Of a stretch of 64,000 bases of DNA, positions 10,623 through 19,712 are shown piece after piece (position 1 is the first letter of the stretch; each line of letters starts with the position of its first letter). The notes under the pieces are model-generated. The model was given only the letters and a program-made list of their open reading frames with translations, did not search any database and was not told where the DNA came from. Origin of the DNA: Paenibacillus nanensis (lineage in GTDB: Bacteria > Bacillota > Bacilli > Paenibacillales > Paenibacillaceae); the NCBI RefSeq assembly GCF_003583765.1, contig NZ_QXQA01000005.1, positions 1-64,000 of the forward strand, in the 5' to 3' direction. The position numbers and the translations under genes are program-made.

Positions 10623-12074
10623 ATGACCCAAGACGAGATTCGCGAGCTGGAGCGCGCGATCGACGAAATAACGGAAATCGCACAGGGCTTCGGGTTGGAC
10701 TTCTATCAAATGCGCTACGAGATTTGCCCGGCTGACATCATTTATACCTTCGGCGCTTACGGGATGCCTACAAGATTCAGCCATTGGAGCTTCGGCAAAA
10801 CCTTCAATAAAATGAAAATGCAGTACGACTTCGGGCTCAGCAAAATATACGAGCTCGTCATCAACTCGAATCCGTGCTACGCCTTTCTGCTTGAAGGCAA
10901 TTCTTTAATCCAAAATAAACTGATCGTAGCCCATGTTCTTGCCCATTGCGATTTCTTTAAAAACAATGCCAGGTTCAGCGTATCGAACCGCAATATGGTG
11001 GAGAGCATGTCAGCGACCGCCGACCGCATCCATCAATATGAGATGCAGTACGGGTCGGAGGCAGTGGAAAAATTTATCGATGCCATCCTTGCGATTCAAG
11101 AGCATGTCGATCCGACGCTTATTAAGCCTTATCAGCTCGATAAGAAACGTTATATCGAAATGAGCCAGAAAGAGCAATCGTCCGCAGCGCAAACATCGTT
11201 TCAAGGCGCATATGACGACCTATGGGATTTGGACACGGAGGCGGTCGCGGAGGCCAAAGCGAGGGCGGAAGCCGAAGCGGCCGAGTTGAAGCGGTTCCCT
11301 CCGAGGCCGGAGAAGGACATCGTCTGGTTTATCGAGGAATATTCTCCGATCCTTGAGGATTGGCAGCGCGACATCATGTCTATGCTGCGCGACGAAATGC
11401 TCTATTTCTGGCCGCAAATCGAGACCAAAATTATGAACGAAGGCTGGGCCTCCTACTGGCACCAGCGCATTATCCGCGAGATGGATTTGACGAGCGATGA
11501 GACCATCGAGTTCGCCAAGCTGAATTCCTCCGTTGTTGTCCCCTCCCGGCACAGCTTGAATCCTTATTACCTCGGCTTGAAAATATTCGAGGACATCGAG
11601 CGGCGCTGGGACAATCCGACGAAGGAGGAGCAGGAGCGGTTCGGACGCGTGCCGGGCAAAGGCCGGGAAAAAATATTCGAGGTGCGGGAATTCGATTCCG
11701 ACATCTCGTTTCTCCGCAATTATTTGACGAAGCAGCTAGTGGACGACTTGGATCTGTACATCTTCGAAAAGAAAGGCCCCGAATGGAAAATTACCGATAA
11801 ATCCTGGGAAAACATTCGCGACCAGCTTGTATATTCGAAGGTGAACGGCGGTTTCCCGAGCCTGTACGTGAAGGACGGCGATTTCAACCGAACGGGCGAG
11901 CTGTATCTTGCGCATCAATATGAAGGCACGGAGCTCGATCTGAAATATGTGGAGCGCACGCTGCCTTATGTCGTGCAGCTCTGGGGGAAAAACGTTCATT
12001 TGGAAACCGTTGTCGAGGACAAAAAAATCGTGTTCAGCTGCGACGGCAAAAAAACAAGCCGAAAATTCGTCTAG
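10623..12074 (+). CDS. spoVR: SpoVR family protein (stage V sporulation protein R)
   Basis: Cytosolic protein of 483 residues, as usual for SpoVR/YcgB. In B. subtilis it is made in the mother cell and affects spore cortex; its biochemistry is not settled. Conserved family segments are visible ([28 protein letters not shown] near the start; EGWASYWH in the middle; [14 protein letters not shown] later). The frame is open to 10584, but ATG 10623 has GGAGGGGG 8 nt upstream and is chosen. In enterobacteria the homologue is co-expressed with a PrkA-type kinase and YeaH; here prkA lies 5.5 kb away on the other strand. No sigma-E promoter could be assigned with confidence. Confidence 0.94.
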   Translation: MTQDEIRELERAIDEITEIAQGFGLDFYQMRYEICPADIIYTFGAYGMPTRFSHWSFGKTFNKMKMQYDFGLSKIYELVINSNPCYAFLLEGNSLIQNKLIVAHVLAHCDFFKNNARFSVSNRNMVESMSATADRIHQYEMQYGSEAVEKFIDAILAIQEHVDPTLIKPYQLDKKRYIEMSQKEQSSAAQTSFQGAYDDLWDLDTEAVAEAKARAEAEAAELKRFPPRPEKDIVWFIEEYSPILEDWQRDIMSMLRDEMLYFWPQIETKIMNEGWASYWHQRIIREMDLTSDETIEFAKLNSSVVVPSRHSLNPYYLGLKIFEDIERRWDNPTKEEQERFGRVPGKGREKIFEVREFDSDISFLRNYLTKQLVDDLDLYIFEKKGPEWKITDKSWENIRDQLVYSKVNGGFPSLYVKDGDFNRTGELYLAHQYEGTELDLKYVERTLPYVVQLWGKNVHLETVVEDKKIVFSCDGKKTSRKFV

Positions 12075-12081
12075 CCCCGAT

Positions 12082-12117
12082 ACCCCTTCTGAGAAACCTC
12101 AGGAGGGGTTCTGTTTT
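12082..12117 (+). terminator. Terminator after spoVR
   Basis: ACCCCTTCTGAG (12082-12093) pairs with CTCAGGAGGGGT (12098-12109, one G-U) and is followed by TCTGTTTTT. Confidence 0.9.
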
Positions 12118-12282
12118 TCAAACATTTTTCCTTCTCTTCCGAAGCAGCGGCTTATTCCCTAACAACAACATGACCCAAACGGGGAAAAGCAAATTTCCTC
12201 CTAAAAAGACCACGACAATCCCCCACATAAACCACGCCTCATTCAGAACGTGCGTGTAAATCCACGATTTATAAAAATCCAT
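12118..12282 (-). CDS. Small membrane protein, unknown
   Basis: A 54-residue ORF starting MDFYKSWIYTHVLNE, with one or two hydrophobic stretches (AWFMWGIVVVFLGGNLLFP, then VWVMLLLG) and a basic tail RKRRKNV. ATG 12282 is preceded by GGGGGT about 7 nt upstream; the frame continues upstream to 12351 without another good start. It is divergent from the gerK operon and convergent with spoVR, whose terminator it abuts. I do not recognise the family. Membrane topology and ribosome-binding site make it plausible, but it is short and unsupported by homology. Confidence 0.5.
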   Translation of the reverse strand: MDFYKSWIYTHVLNEAWFMWGIVVVFLGGNLLFPVWVMLLLGNKPLLRKRRKNV

Positions 12283-12363
12283 CCGCTGACCCCCAATGAC
12301 CTGTGAATGATATATAGTGTAGTCGGGAAAGCTGGAATCATATTCAAGCATAGGTGGACAAGT

Positions 12364-13884
12364 ATGGATAATTTGGAGAAAGACATCACGGATTCATTAG
12401 CGGAGAACACCAACATTATTTCTGCTATCCTCGGTGACAGTGCTGATATAAATAAAAGAGAATTTTCCTTTGGCCAGCTGAAAGGGGTCTGCTTCTTTGC
12501 GGCAGGTCTTGCGAATACGGACCAGGTATCAACCATTGTCCGTTCATTTGCTGTTTTTGGAGAGCATCAGGATGCGTCAGGAAACCGTACGATTCAAGCT
12601 ATAAGCCGCTCCCTCATTCTGAATACGAGCGTCGAGACGAAAACGAAGATTAATGATGGAATCAAAGGCATTTTAAGCGGGGATACCTTAGTCTTATTAG
12701 ACGGCTATAAGGAATATCTCTTGGTCGAGACCAAAGGCTGGGACAAGAGAGGCGTAGAAGAGCCTTCTACCGAAAATGTCGTCCGCGGTCCTCGTGACGG
12801 ATTTACGGAAGATATCCGAACGAATACATCGCACATCCGAAGAAGGATTAAAAATCCCGACCTTCGATTCGATGAGATGACAATTGGAGATAAAACAAAC
12901 ACATCTATCAATATCGCTTACTTAAACGGAACAGTTAAAAAAGGCTTGGTTGAAGAAATAAAAAGCCGGCTGTCGAGGATCAAAATCGACGGCGTGCTGG
13001 AAAGCGGCTACATTGAGGAGCTCATCCAAGACGCGCCCTTATCCCCCTTCTCAACGATCCAGTCTACGGAACGGCCCGACAAGGTTTCCGCCGCGTTATT
13101 GGAGGGGAGAGCGGCCATTCTTGTTGATAATACGCCGTTCGCGCTTATCATGCCGTCATACTTTTGGGAGCAACTGCAAGCTCCGGATGATTACTACAAT
13201 AATTTCTGGATGGGAACCTTCTTTCGGATGCTTCGTTATTTCGCGTTTCTAACGAGCGTTCTCCTTCCGTCGGCGTATGTCATGCTCATCTCCTTCCACC
13301 AGGAAATGATTCCGACCCGTCTTGCCTTCACCATTGCTTCGGGGAGGGAGGTCGTTCCGTTTCCCGTATTGTTTGAAGCGCTTATTATGGAGCTCGCCTT
13401 CGAGCTCATGAGGGAAGCCGGGCTTCGCATGCCTAAGCCCGTCGGACAAGCGGTCAGCATCGTCGGTTCGCTCATTATCGGCCAGTCTGCCGTTCAAGCG
13501 GGGCTGATCAGCCCTTTTATGGTCATCATTATCGCCATAACCGGTATCTCTTCCTTTGCGATTCCAAGTTACTCCACCTCCTTCTCCATCCGGCTGCTTC
13601 GTTTTCCGATGCTCATCGCTTCGGGGACGATGGGACTGCTAGGCTTTACCTGCGCATTTTTTATGGTGATGATTCACGTCTTGTCCATTCGGTCATTCGG
13701 AGAGCCCTTCTTCTCTCCCATCGCCCCCTTCAGCGCGTCAGAGCATAAAGATATTTTGGTCCGCGTGCCTTGGTGGGCAATGGTTAAAAGGCCGCGCACA
13801 GCTTCAGGCGAGTTGCGGAGGCTGGGAGCCGGGCAAAAGCCAAAACCGCCATCTACCTCGGAGGAACGACATGAAGGTGAATAA
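12364..13884 (+). CDS. gerKA: Spore germination receptor A subunit (GerA/GerK family)
   Basis: Membrane subunit of a nutrient germinant receptor in the spore inner membrane, 506 residues from ATG 12364 (AGGTGG 6 nt upstream; the frame extends to 12307). An N-terminal soluble domain (to about 260) precedes about five membrane segments and a hydrophilic tail. Diagnostic family segments include LVLLDGYKEYLLVETKGW, PRDGFTEDIRTNTSHIRRRI and SYFWEQLQAPDDYYNNFW. It overlaps the next gene by 14 bp. The A-C-B gene order resembles gerK. The germinant cannot be read from sequence. Confidence 0.95.
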   Translation: MDNLEKDITDSLAENTNIISAILGDSADINKREFSFGQLKGVCFFAAGLANTDQVSTIVRSFAVFGEHQDASGNRTIQAISRSLILNTSVETKTKINDGIKGILSGDTLVLLDGYKEYLLVETKGWDKRGVEEPSTENVVRGPRDGFTEDIRTNTSHIRRRIKNPDLRFDEMTIGDKTNTSINIAYLNGTVKKGLVEEIKSRLSRIKIDGVLESGYIEELIQDAPLSPFSTIQSTERPDKVSAALLEGRAAILVDNTPFALIMPSYFWEQLQAPDDYYNNFWMGTFFRMLRYFAFLTSVLLPSAYVMLISFHQEMIPTRLAFTIASGREVVPFPVLFEALIMELAFELMREAGLRMPKPVGQAVSIVGSLIIGQSAVQAGLISPFMVIIIAITGISSFAIPSYSTSFSIRLLRFPMLIASGTMGLLGFTCAFFMVMIHVLSIRSFGEPFFSPIAPFSASEHKDILVRVPWWAMVKRPRTASGELRRLGAGQKPKPPSTSEERHEGE

Positions 13885-15058
13885 AATCTTTATTGTGATT
13901 CTCGTTATTTCGCTGCTTTCCGGCTGCGGCAAAAGACAAATTAATGAGTTGGCGCTCGTCTCCGCAGTAGGGATCGATCAAGGGAGCAGCCCGAACAGCG
14001 TAAGAGTAACCGTTCAAGTTGTCCGCCCGGCGGATGCGAGAGGACAAACCGGCGCGCCAGCAGGAGGAACAGGCGAGCCCATCTATTCCGTACAGGCGGA
14101 AGGCAAAACCATATTTGAAGCGATTCGGAATTTGGCGCGTTTTTCGTCGCGCCGGGTTTATTGGGCGCATAACTTCATTATTGTGATCAATGAAAAATTT
14201 GCGAGGGCCGGCATCGCCGATATGATTGATTTTTTTACGCGAAATCCAGAGCTGCGAATGAACACCTGGATTGCCGCCACGCCTAATCCCGCAAGCGAGG
14301 TTGTATCCACGATAACCGGACTAGAGGTCGTGCCGGGCGAAGCCGTCGATAAGCTGTTCCGGTACAACGAGATCGTGTCGGAGGCGCCTCGAACAAATAT
14401 GACGAGACTGCAGGAGAGCTATTTAAATGAATATACCCATCCCGTGCTCGCGAGATTGGAACTGAAAAACCGAGGGATATCGAATAAAAAACCCGAGGAA
14501 TTCGGATCGTTAAAGCAAATTGAGCTGTCAGGAACGGCGGTCTTCAAGCATGATAAGATGGTTGGCTGGCTTAACCGCGCGCAGTCCAGAGCTCTTCTTT
14601 TATTTATCGAAAATGTGGATTCCGGGATTGAAGTTATTACATGTCCGGATTTGCCTAATCAAGACGCTACGCTCGAAGTTAAAAGCCAAAGCCTGCATGT
14701 GAAGCCTATCGCCAGCGGCAGTGTGCCATCCTTTCATGTCGATGTAAGCTCGAGAGTTGAATTGTCGGAATCCGGCTGCCTCGCCACTTTTAATGAAATG
14801 AGAGGCTATTTAGAGGAACAGATGGGAAACCGCGTCAAAGAACAAATAGAGTCGCTCCTTGCAGCCGCTCAGAAGAAGTACAAAGTAGACATATTGAAGC
14901 TGGGGGAAATTTATGAGAATGAATACCCGAGCGAGTGGCGGAGGATTCGAGACGACTGGGAAGACATTTTTCCACAGGTTCAGATCACAATCGATTCCAG
15001 AGCAGAACTAACAAGCGCTGTGTTGAAAATAACAAAAAAGAAAATCCCGAGAGGTTAA
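13871..15058 (+). CDS. gerKC: Spore germination lipoprotein, Ger(x)C family
   Basis: Lipid-anchored C subunit of the germinant receptor, 395 residues. The signal sequence ends in a lipobox LLSGC (Cys near residue 18), so it is expected on the outer face of the inner spore membrane. Conserved family features include ALVSAVGIDQG, the FSSRRVYWAHNFIIVI segment and the KYKVDILKLGEI region near the C-terminus. Its ATG lies inside the 3' end of the A-subunit gene, indicating translational coupling. Confidence 0.95.
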   Translation: MKVNKIFIVILVISLLSGCGKRQINELALVSAVGIDQGSSPNSVRVTVQVVRPADARGQTGAPAGGTGEPIYSVQAEGKTIFEAIRNLARFSSRRVYWAHNFIIVINEKFARAGIADMIDFFTRNPELRMNTWIAATPNPASEVVSTITGLEVVPGEAVDKLFRYNEIVSEAPRTNMTRLQESYLNEYTHPVLARLELKNRGISNKKPEEFGSLKQIELSGTAVFKHDKMVGWLNRAQSRALLLFIENVDSGIEVITCPDLPNQDATLEVKSQSLHVKPIASGSVPSFHVDVSSRVELSESGCLATFNEMRGYLEEQMGNRVKEQIESLLAAAQKKYKVDILKLGEIYENEYPSEWRRIRDDWEDIFPQVQITIDSRAELTSAVLKITKKKIPRG

Positions 15059-15063
15059 GAAGG

Positions 15064-16158
15064 ATGAAAGTAAAAATAACAAACGGCATGTTTGTCGCGT
15101 TAATCATGACGATCATTTATGCAAAAGCAATCGGCGTTACACAAGGAAGCCTGGCGAGAGAAATCGGGCATGACATGTGGATCGCGACGATACTGGGAAC
15201 ACTGCAAGGCATCGTCATGATGATCCTGACCGCCGCCATTCTTCAAAAGCTGCCCGATCAAAATTTCATTGGGTTCGCTGAAGCGCTATTAGGGAAATGG
15301 GCCGGTAAAATCGTCGCCTTTGTTATTTTTCTCTTTTTCCTCTTCTCTTTTGGCCCCATTATGGTCACTTTCATCTATCATTTTAAAGATTATTTTCTCC
15401 CGGAAGCGCCTATATATTTATTCATTGTCGTGGCGTTAATTGTCGGGATATTCGGAGGCTTCCATGGGCTGGAGGTTATGGCAAGAATGGCATTGGTCGG
15501 CGCTTTTGCCGTCGTTTGCTTGAATATTTTACTCCTGACTGGTTCGCTCAGCGAATTCGATATCCATAATCTTCGTCCGGTAATGGAGAAGGGATTTATC
15601 CAGACGTCCTGGGCAAGCCGTCATTACGATACCGATTGGGCACTTGCGACGGTGATGGCCGGGATGATCCTTCCAATGGTTAAACAATCGGAGAAGTGGG
15701 TTAAAGCAGGATGGAGCGGCATGATTCTAACCTGTATCGCGATTACGATGTGGCCTATATTGGAAGCTGCGGTTCTATCCGCTCCTGTGACGGCGGAGTA
15801 TATCGTCTCCTGTATGCACTTGGCAAGAGGCGCGCATATCGGAATTTTCCTTCACCGCTACGAGTTGATCATGATCGCTTTATTCTCTACATCCTCTCTA
15901 ATTCAAATCATGATGAGCTTATATTGTTCCGCGCATGCTCTTTCGAAAATATTCGGAGTAAAGGATTATCGTCCAATGTTAATTCCAGCCGGTCTCGCGC
16001 TAGGAGCTTTTGGGTATTGGCTCGTCCTCGATCATCTTCGCGCCATTTCATTCACGGAGAAAGAATGGCCGCTTATCTCGCTGCCGATCGCGTTCCTGCT
16101 GCCAATTATCCTTTGGACATTCGGGAAACTGTTCAGGCGTAAGCTGTCCCGGTCTTGA
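15064..16158 (+). CDS. gerKB: Spore germination permease subunit, GerAB family
   Basis: B subunit of the germinant receptor, an APC-superfamily membrane protein with about ten transmembrane segments; in this family it carries the germinant-binding pocket. From ATG 15064 (5 bp after the stop of the C-subunit gene, GAGAGG upstream) it has 364 residues, the normal length. The longer open frame back to 14935 would overlap the previous gene by more than 120 bp and is not credible. It ends the three-gene operon. The 140 bp that follow hold no clear terminator. Confidence 0.95.
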   Translation: MKVKITNGMFVALIMTIIYAKAIGVTQGSLAREIGHDMWIATILGTLQGIVMMILTAAILQKLPDQNFIGFAEALLGKWAGKIVAFVIFLFFLFSFGPIMVTFIYHFKDYFLPEAPIYLFIVVALIVGIFGGFHGLEVMARMALVGAFAVVCLNILLLTGSLSEFDIHNLRPVMEKGFIQTSWASRHYDTDWALATVMAGMILPMVKQSEKWVKAGWSGMILTCIAITMWPILEAAVLSAPVTAEYIVSCMHLARGAHIGIFLHRYELIMIALFSTSSLIQIMMSLYCSAHALSKIFGVKDYRPMLIPAGLALGAFGYWLVLDHLRAISFTEKEWPLISLPIAFLLPIILWTFGKLFRRKLSRS

Positions 16159-16298
16159 TAAGCCGGTTATCATTAGATGTACAAGCCGATGCACTACATT
16201 TACCACCCCTTCGAGCTGCGGCTTCCTGCATATCCGATTTCGTTTCGGACAAACATAAGGCGGAAGTCAAATAACTCTGAAGGGGATGTAAAAAGCAC

Positions 16299-16829
16299 AT
16301 GAAAAAAGCTAGTCTAATGGCCATTATCTTCACATGCTTCACGTTTGCCTTCACGCTGCCAGCCGCTTATGCCGCAGGAACGCCTTCCGGAAACGCGACG
16401 ATGACCAATCGGGATGACAATACGATGGCTGACCGCGTAGCAAATGGTGTTACCAGCACAACACGAGGTCTTGCAAATGGCGTTAACAATGTGACAAACG
16501 GTGTAGCCAATGGCGTAAACGACGTTACTAACGGCGTTGCAACCGGCGTTAACCGCGCAACTACAGGCATTGCCAACGGCGTAGACCGCACAACGGACCG
16601 CATGGGTACACGCACATACGGTGTTGCTGATTATAACGGGTACCGTACAAATATGAACCGCATGGACAACAATACGAATCGTGCGAATTCTCTGCGAACA
16701 AACGGCTACCGCACAAACGCGACAACAACCGCAGCTAGAGATAATGACGGCATGGATTGGGGCTGGCTGGGTCTGCTTGGACTTATCGGTCTTGCCGGAA
16801 TGAGAAACAAAGACCGTAACCGCGCTTAA
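16299..16829 (+). CDS. Secreted repeat protein with WGxxGxxG C-terminal tail
   Basis: A 176-residue exported protein. Residues 1-26 are a signal peptide (cleavage after AYA). Residues 49-103 contain five tandem 11-residue units of the form NGVxxxTxGxA. A polar Asn/Arg/Thr-rich linker leads to a C-terminal DWGWLGLLGLIGLAGM helix (from Trp154) and a basic end RNKDRNRA: this matches the WGxxGxxG tail known from small secreted proteins of Bacillales, which resembles a CTERM sorting signal. AAGGGG lies upstream of the ATG, though at long spacing. It follows the gerK operon by 140 bp. Function is unknown; spore-surface or envelope location is a guess. Confidence 0.8.
   Translation: MKKASLMAIIFTCFTFAFTLPAAYAAGTPSGNATMTNRDDNTMADRVANGVTSTTRGLANGVNNVTNGVANGVNDVTNGVATGVNRATTGIANGVDRTTDRMGTRTYGVADYNGYRTNMNRMDNNTNRANSLRTNGYRTNATTTAARDNDGMDWGWLGLLGLIGLAGMRNKDRNRA
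16443..16607 (+). repeat. Five in-frame 33-bp tandem repeats inside the WGxxGxxG gene
   Basis: Residues 49-103 divide exactly into five 11-residue units: NGVTSTTRGLA, NGVNNVTNGVA, NGVNDVTNGVA, TGVNRATTGIA and NGVDRTTDRMG. The DNA units are 33 bp and differ mostly by single substitutions, so unit number could vary between strains. Confidence 0.9.
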
Positions 16830-16855
16830 TCGAACGGTTCGATCGCATTAGATTG

Positions 16856-16888
16856 AAAAACCTTCAGGTTTCAGACCTGAAGGTTTTT
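16856..16888. terminator. Bidirectional terminator
   Basis: AAAAACCTTCAGGT (16856-16869) and its perfect complement (16875-16888) enclose a 5-nt loop; the stem ends provide T-runs on both strands. It serves the repeat-protein gene and the convergent YhcN gene. Confidence 0.93.
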
Positions 16889-16890
16889 CA

Positions 16891-17451
16891 TTACCGCCTT
16901 GTCGTGAGCTGATCAATTTGACTAGCCAGCGATTGAATATCCCGGTCAAACATTAGAGCGTTATAGCCGCCGTTTTTACGTCCGCTGATGGACTTAATTT
17001 TTGACCGCAGGTCTTCATCGGTGGTCACATGATAGCGGTACTCCCCATATTGCCAATATAACGCCGAGGTAACCCGCTTCTCGACAATACCCCGGCTGCC
17101 TGAGTTGTCTAACTCGATACCGACCAGCACATCCGTTCCATTCATCGCGACATCTGCCCGTTCGACGCCTGGGACCTGTTCCGCGATATGAGCAAGCTGC
17201 GCTTCATTTACACGCGCGCCTTGGTTTGTCCCGTTTTGGACAGTACCCGGCATTTGGTTACGATCATCTGGTGTCGCCTTATAACCGCCGGGCGGAGTAT
17301 GGTTTGAAGGCGTCAGCGCATTGGGTCTTACGCCTCGCGCTTCCATTCCGTTGTTTTGATTATCCGCATTCCCGTTTCCACATCCGCTTGCCAAGCTCAA
17401 TCCGCCGCACAGCAGCAGCGCCGACAGCGTTAACGATACCCGGGTTTTCAT
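16891..17451 (-). CDS. yhcN: Sporulation lipoprotein, YhcN/YlaJ family
   Basis: A 186-residue lipoprotein with signal sequence and lipobox LASGC (Cys24). The mature part has a low-complexity Asn-rich linker and then the family's compact domain (ARVNEAQLAHIAEQVPGVERADVAMNG region, then LDNSGSRGIVEKRV). In B. subtilis YhcN is a forespore protein found in the inner spore membrane; its role is modest and unclear. A sigma-G-like promoter lies just upstream (17477-17506), consistent with forespore expression. Start ATG 17451 has GGAGGTG upstream. Confidence 0.88.
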   Translation of the reverse strand: MKTRVSLTLSALLLCGGLSLASGCGNGNADNQNNGMEARGVRPNALTPSNHTPPGGYKATPDDRNQMPGTVQNGTNQGARVNEAQLAHIAEQVPGVERADVAMNGTDVLVGIELDNSGSRGIVEKRVTSALYWQYGEYRYHVTTDEDLRSKIKSISGRKNGGYNALMFDRDIQSLASQIDQLTTRR

Positions 17452-17476
17452 CCATTAAGCACCTCCGTATATGCAT

Positions 17477-17506
17477 TAACATGTACGAAGGAGCATGAAA
17501 TATGCA
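17477..17506 (-). promoter_or_regulatory. Sigma-G-like promoter of the YhcN gene
   Basis: On the minus strand TGCATA (17506-17501) and CATGTTA (17483-17477) are 17 bp apart. The sigma-G consensus is TGMATA and CATACTA with 17-18 bp, so the -35 matches fully and the -10 at five of seven positions. It lies 26 bp upstream of the start codon. Confidence 0.65.
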
Positions 17507-17530
17507 TCGAATTGGCCTCGAAGGCAAGAA

Positions 17531-17570
17531 AATAAAGCCTCCGCTTTTATGAGCAAGCGAAGGCTTTATT
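17531..17570. terminator. Terminator of prkA
   Basis: A 16-bp stem with one mismatch (17531-17546 with 17555-17570) around TTATGAGC, directly downstream of the prkA stop codon on the minus strand. Confidence 0.85.
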
Positions 17571-17577
17571 TTTGTTA

Positions 17578-19473
17578 TTACCGGTTAAGCAGGCTTCCTA
17601 CGTAGCGGAGGAGCTCGTTGGCGCATACCGGACAATACTGATGCTCGTCAATCAGCCGTTTGGTCACTTCGTTTATCCGTTTCAGCTGGCTTTCATCCGG
17701 TGTTTTTGTCGATGTTGTGATTTTGACGATATCCTTCAAATCCGCGAACAGCTTTTTCTCTACCGCCTCGCGAAGCCGTTCATGGCTGGTGAAATCGAAC
17801 TTTTTGCCTTTTCGAGAATAAGACGAAATCCGTATCAGGATCTCTTCGCGGAACGCTTTTTTTGCGTTTTCGGAGACGCCGATCTGCTCCTCGATGGACC
17901 GCATCAGTCTTTCATCCGGATCCATCTCCTCCCCGGTTAACGGATCCTTGATTTTGGCCCAGTTGCAATACGCTTCGATATTGTCCAAGTAGTTCTCGAA
18001 CAACGTGCGAGCGGACTCCTCGAAGGAATAAACAAACGCCTTTTGAATTTCCTTCTTCGCAATGCTGTCGTATTCCTTACGGGCAATCGAAATGAAATTC
18101 AAATATCTCTCGCGTTCCTCCTTCGTGATGGACGGATGCTGATCAAGCCCATCCTTCAAAGCCCTTAGCACATCCAGGGCGTTGATGCACTGCATATCGT
18201 GCTTGATAAGCGCGCTCGATATCCGGTTGATGACATACCGCGGATCGATGCCCGACATGCCCTCCTCAATATACTCGTTCTGCATCTCCTTGAGGTCGGC
18301 CTCTTTAAAGCCTTCAACCTCCTGTCCGTCGTACATCCGCATCTTTTTCACAAGATCCATGCCCTGCTTCTTCGTTTCCTTCAGCCTTGTCAAAATAGAG
18401 AAAATCGCTGCCGACCGAAGCGCATGCGGCGCAATATGAATGTGGCGCATATCGCTTTGGGAAATCAGCTTCGAATATATCTTCTCTTCCTCGGACACCT
18501 TCAAATTATAAGGAATCGGCATGACGATCATCCGCGACTGCAGCGCTTCGTTCTTCTTGTTGCTAATAAACGACTTATATTCCGACTCATTCGTATGCGC
18601 CACGATCAGTTCGTCTGCGCTGATAAGCGCGAAACGGCCCGCTTTGAAGTTCCCTTCCTGCGTTAAGGAAAGGAGGTTCCACAAAAACTTCTCGTCGCAT
18701 TTCAGCATCTCTTGAAACTCCATCAGCCCGCGGTTCGCCTTGTTAAGCTCGCCGTCGAACCGGTACGCGCGCGGGTCGGACTCGGAGCCGTATTCGGTTA
18801 TGGTGGAGAAGTCGATGCTGCCCGTCAAATCCGCGATATCCTGCGATTTCGGATCCGACGGACTGAAGGTGCCGATGCCTACCCGGTTATCCTCGGAGAT
18901 GAATACGCGCTCCACCATCACATCCTCGATATTTCCCTTATACTCGGTCTGCAATCTCATCTGACAAGAAGGGCATAGATTGCCTTCGATTCTGACATTC
19001 AGTTCCTTCTCGATTTCAGGCCTCAATTCATGAGGAATAAGATGCAGAGGTTCTTCATGCATCGGACAACCTTTAATGGAATAAACGGCGCCCTTCTGCG
19101 TTCGCGAGAATCGTTCCAATCCTTTTTTGAGCATGGTGACGATCGTCGATTTGCCACCGCTGACCGGTCCCATTAACAGCAAGATGCGCTTGCGCACATC
19201 CAGCCTGCGAGCCGCGGAGTGAAAGTACTCCTCGACCAGCTTCTCCACAGCGCGGTCCAGACCGAAGATCTCCTGCTCAAAAAACTTATAGATCTTGCGG
19301 CCGCCGACCTCCTCGACGCCATAGGACTCGATCATCTCATATACGCGAGCATGCGCGGTCATAGCCGGGGAGGGATCCTTCCTCAGCAGCTCGATGTAAT
19401 CCTTGAAGCTTCCAGTCCACGCCAGCCTCTCGCCTTCCGCCTGATATTCCGATATCCGCTTAAAAATGTCCAT
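17578..19473 (-). CDS. prkA: PrkA serine protein kinase / AAA+ protein
   Basis: Cytosolic 631-residue protein of the PrkA family: an AAA+ ATPase module with Walker A GPVSGGKST at 102-110, and a C-terminal half related to protein kinases. In B. subtilis it acts in the mother cell and supports sporulation; both kinase and AAA+ protease activities have been claimed. A CPSC motif near residue 180 and a CPVC motif near 618 are present. In Bacillus prkA is followed by yhbH and its E. coli counterpart by yeaH; here no yhbH follows, the gene ends in a terminator. ATG 19473 has GGAGGAGG upstream. Confidence 0.95.
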   Translation of the reverse strand: MDIFKRISEYQAEGERLAWTGSFKDYIELLRKDPSPAMTAHARVYEMIESYGVEEVGGRKIYKFFEQEIFGLDRAVEKLVEEYFHSAARRLDVRKRILLLMGPVSGGKSTIVTMLKKGLERFSRTQKGAVYSIKGCPMHEEPLHLIPHELRPEIEKELNVRIEGNLCPSCQMRLQTEYKGNIEDVMVERVFISEDNRVGIGTFSPSDPKSQDIADLTGSIDFSTITEYGSESDPRAYRFDGELNKANRGLMEFQEMLKCDEKFLWNLLSLTQEGNFKAGRFALISADELIVAHTNESEYKSFISNKKNEALQSRMIVMPIPYNLKVSEEEKIYSKLISQSDMRHIHIAPHALRSAAIFSILTRLKETKKQGMDLVKKMRMYDGQEVEGFKEADLKEMQNEYIEEGMSGIDPRYVINRISSALIKHDMQCINALDVLRALKDGLDQHPSITKEERERYLNFISIARKEYDSIAKKEIQKAFVYSFEESARTLFENYLDNIEAYCNWAKIKDPLTGEEMDPDERLMRSIEEQIGVSENAKKAFREEILIRISSYSRKGKKFDFTSHERLREAVEKKLFADLKDIVKITTSTKTPDESQLKRINEVTKRLIDEHQYCPVCANELLRYVGSLLNR

Positions 19474-19712
19474 GCTGTGCCTCCTCCCATCGCTTCCGCT
19501 TTCCGCTCTTGCTTCTCCGCCCGGGATCCAATACGACCAATGACCTTTCGGTCCTTACTGATTAGTGAAGTATTACATAACTATGCTTATTCCACCCGGA
19601 AATTGCCCACAATTTTTTAACGCGATACCGCAAATCTCGACAACCGATGTAAGTCCTCTGTTATAATGATGCCATAGATATCAGCCGCAGCTTGGGAGAG
19701 GAGTGACTTCAA

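Noticed and set aside
12307..12363. Longer N-terminus for the gerKA product
   Set aside because: ATG 12364 has AGGTGG at proper spacing and begins with the normal family N-terminus.
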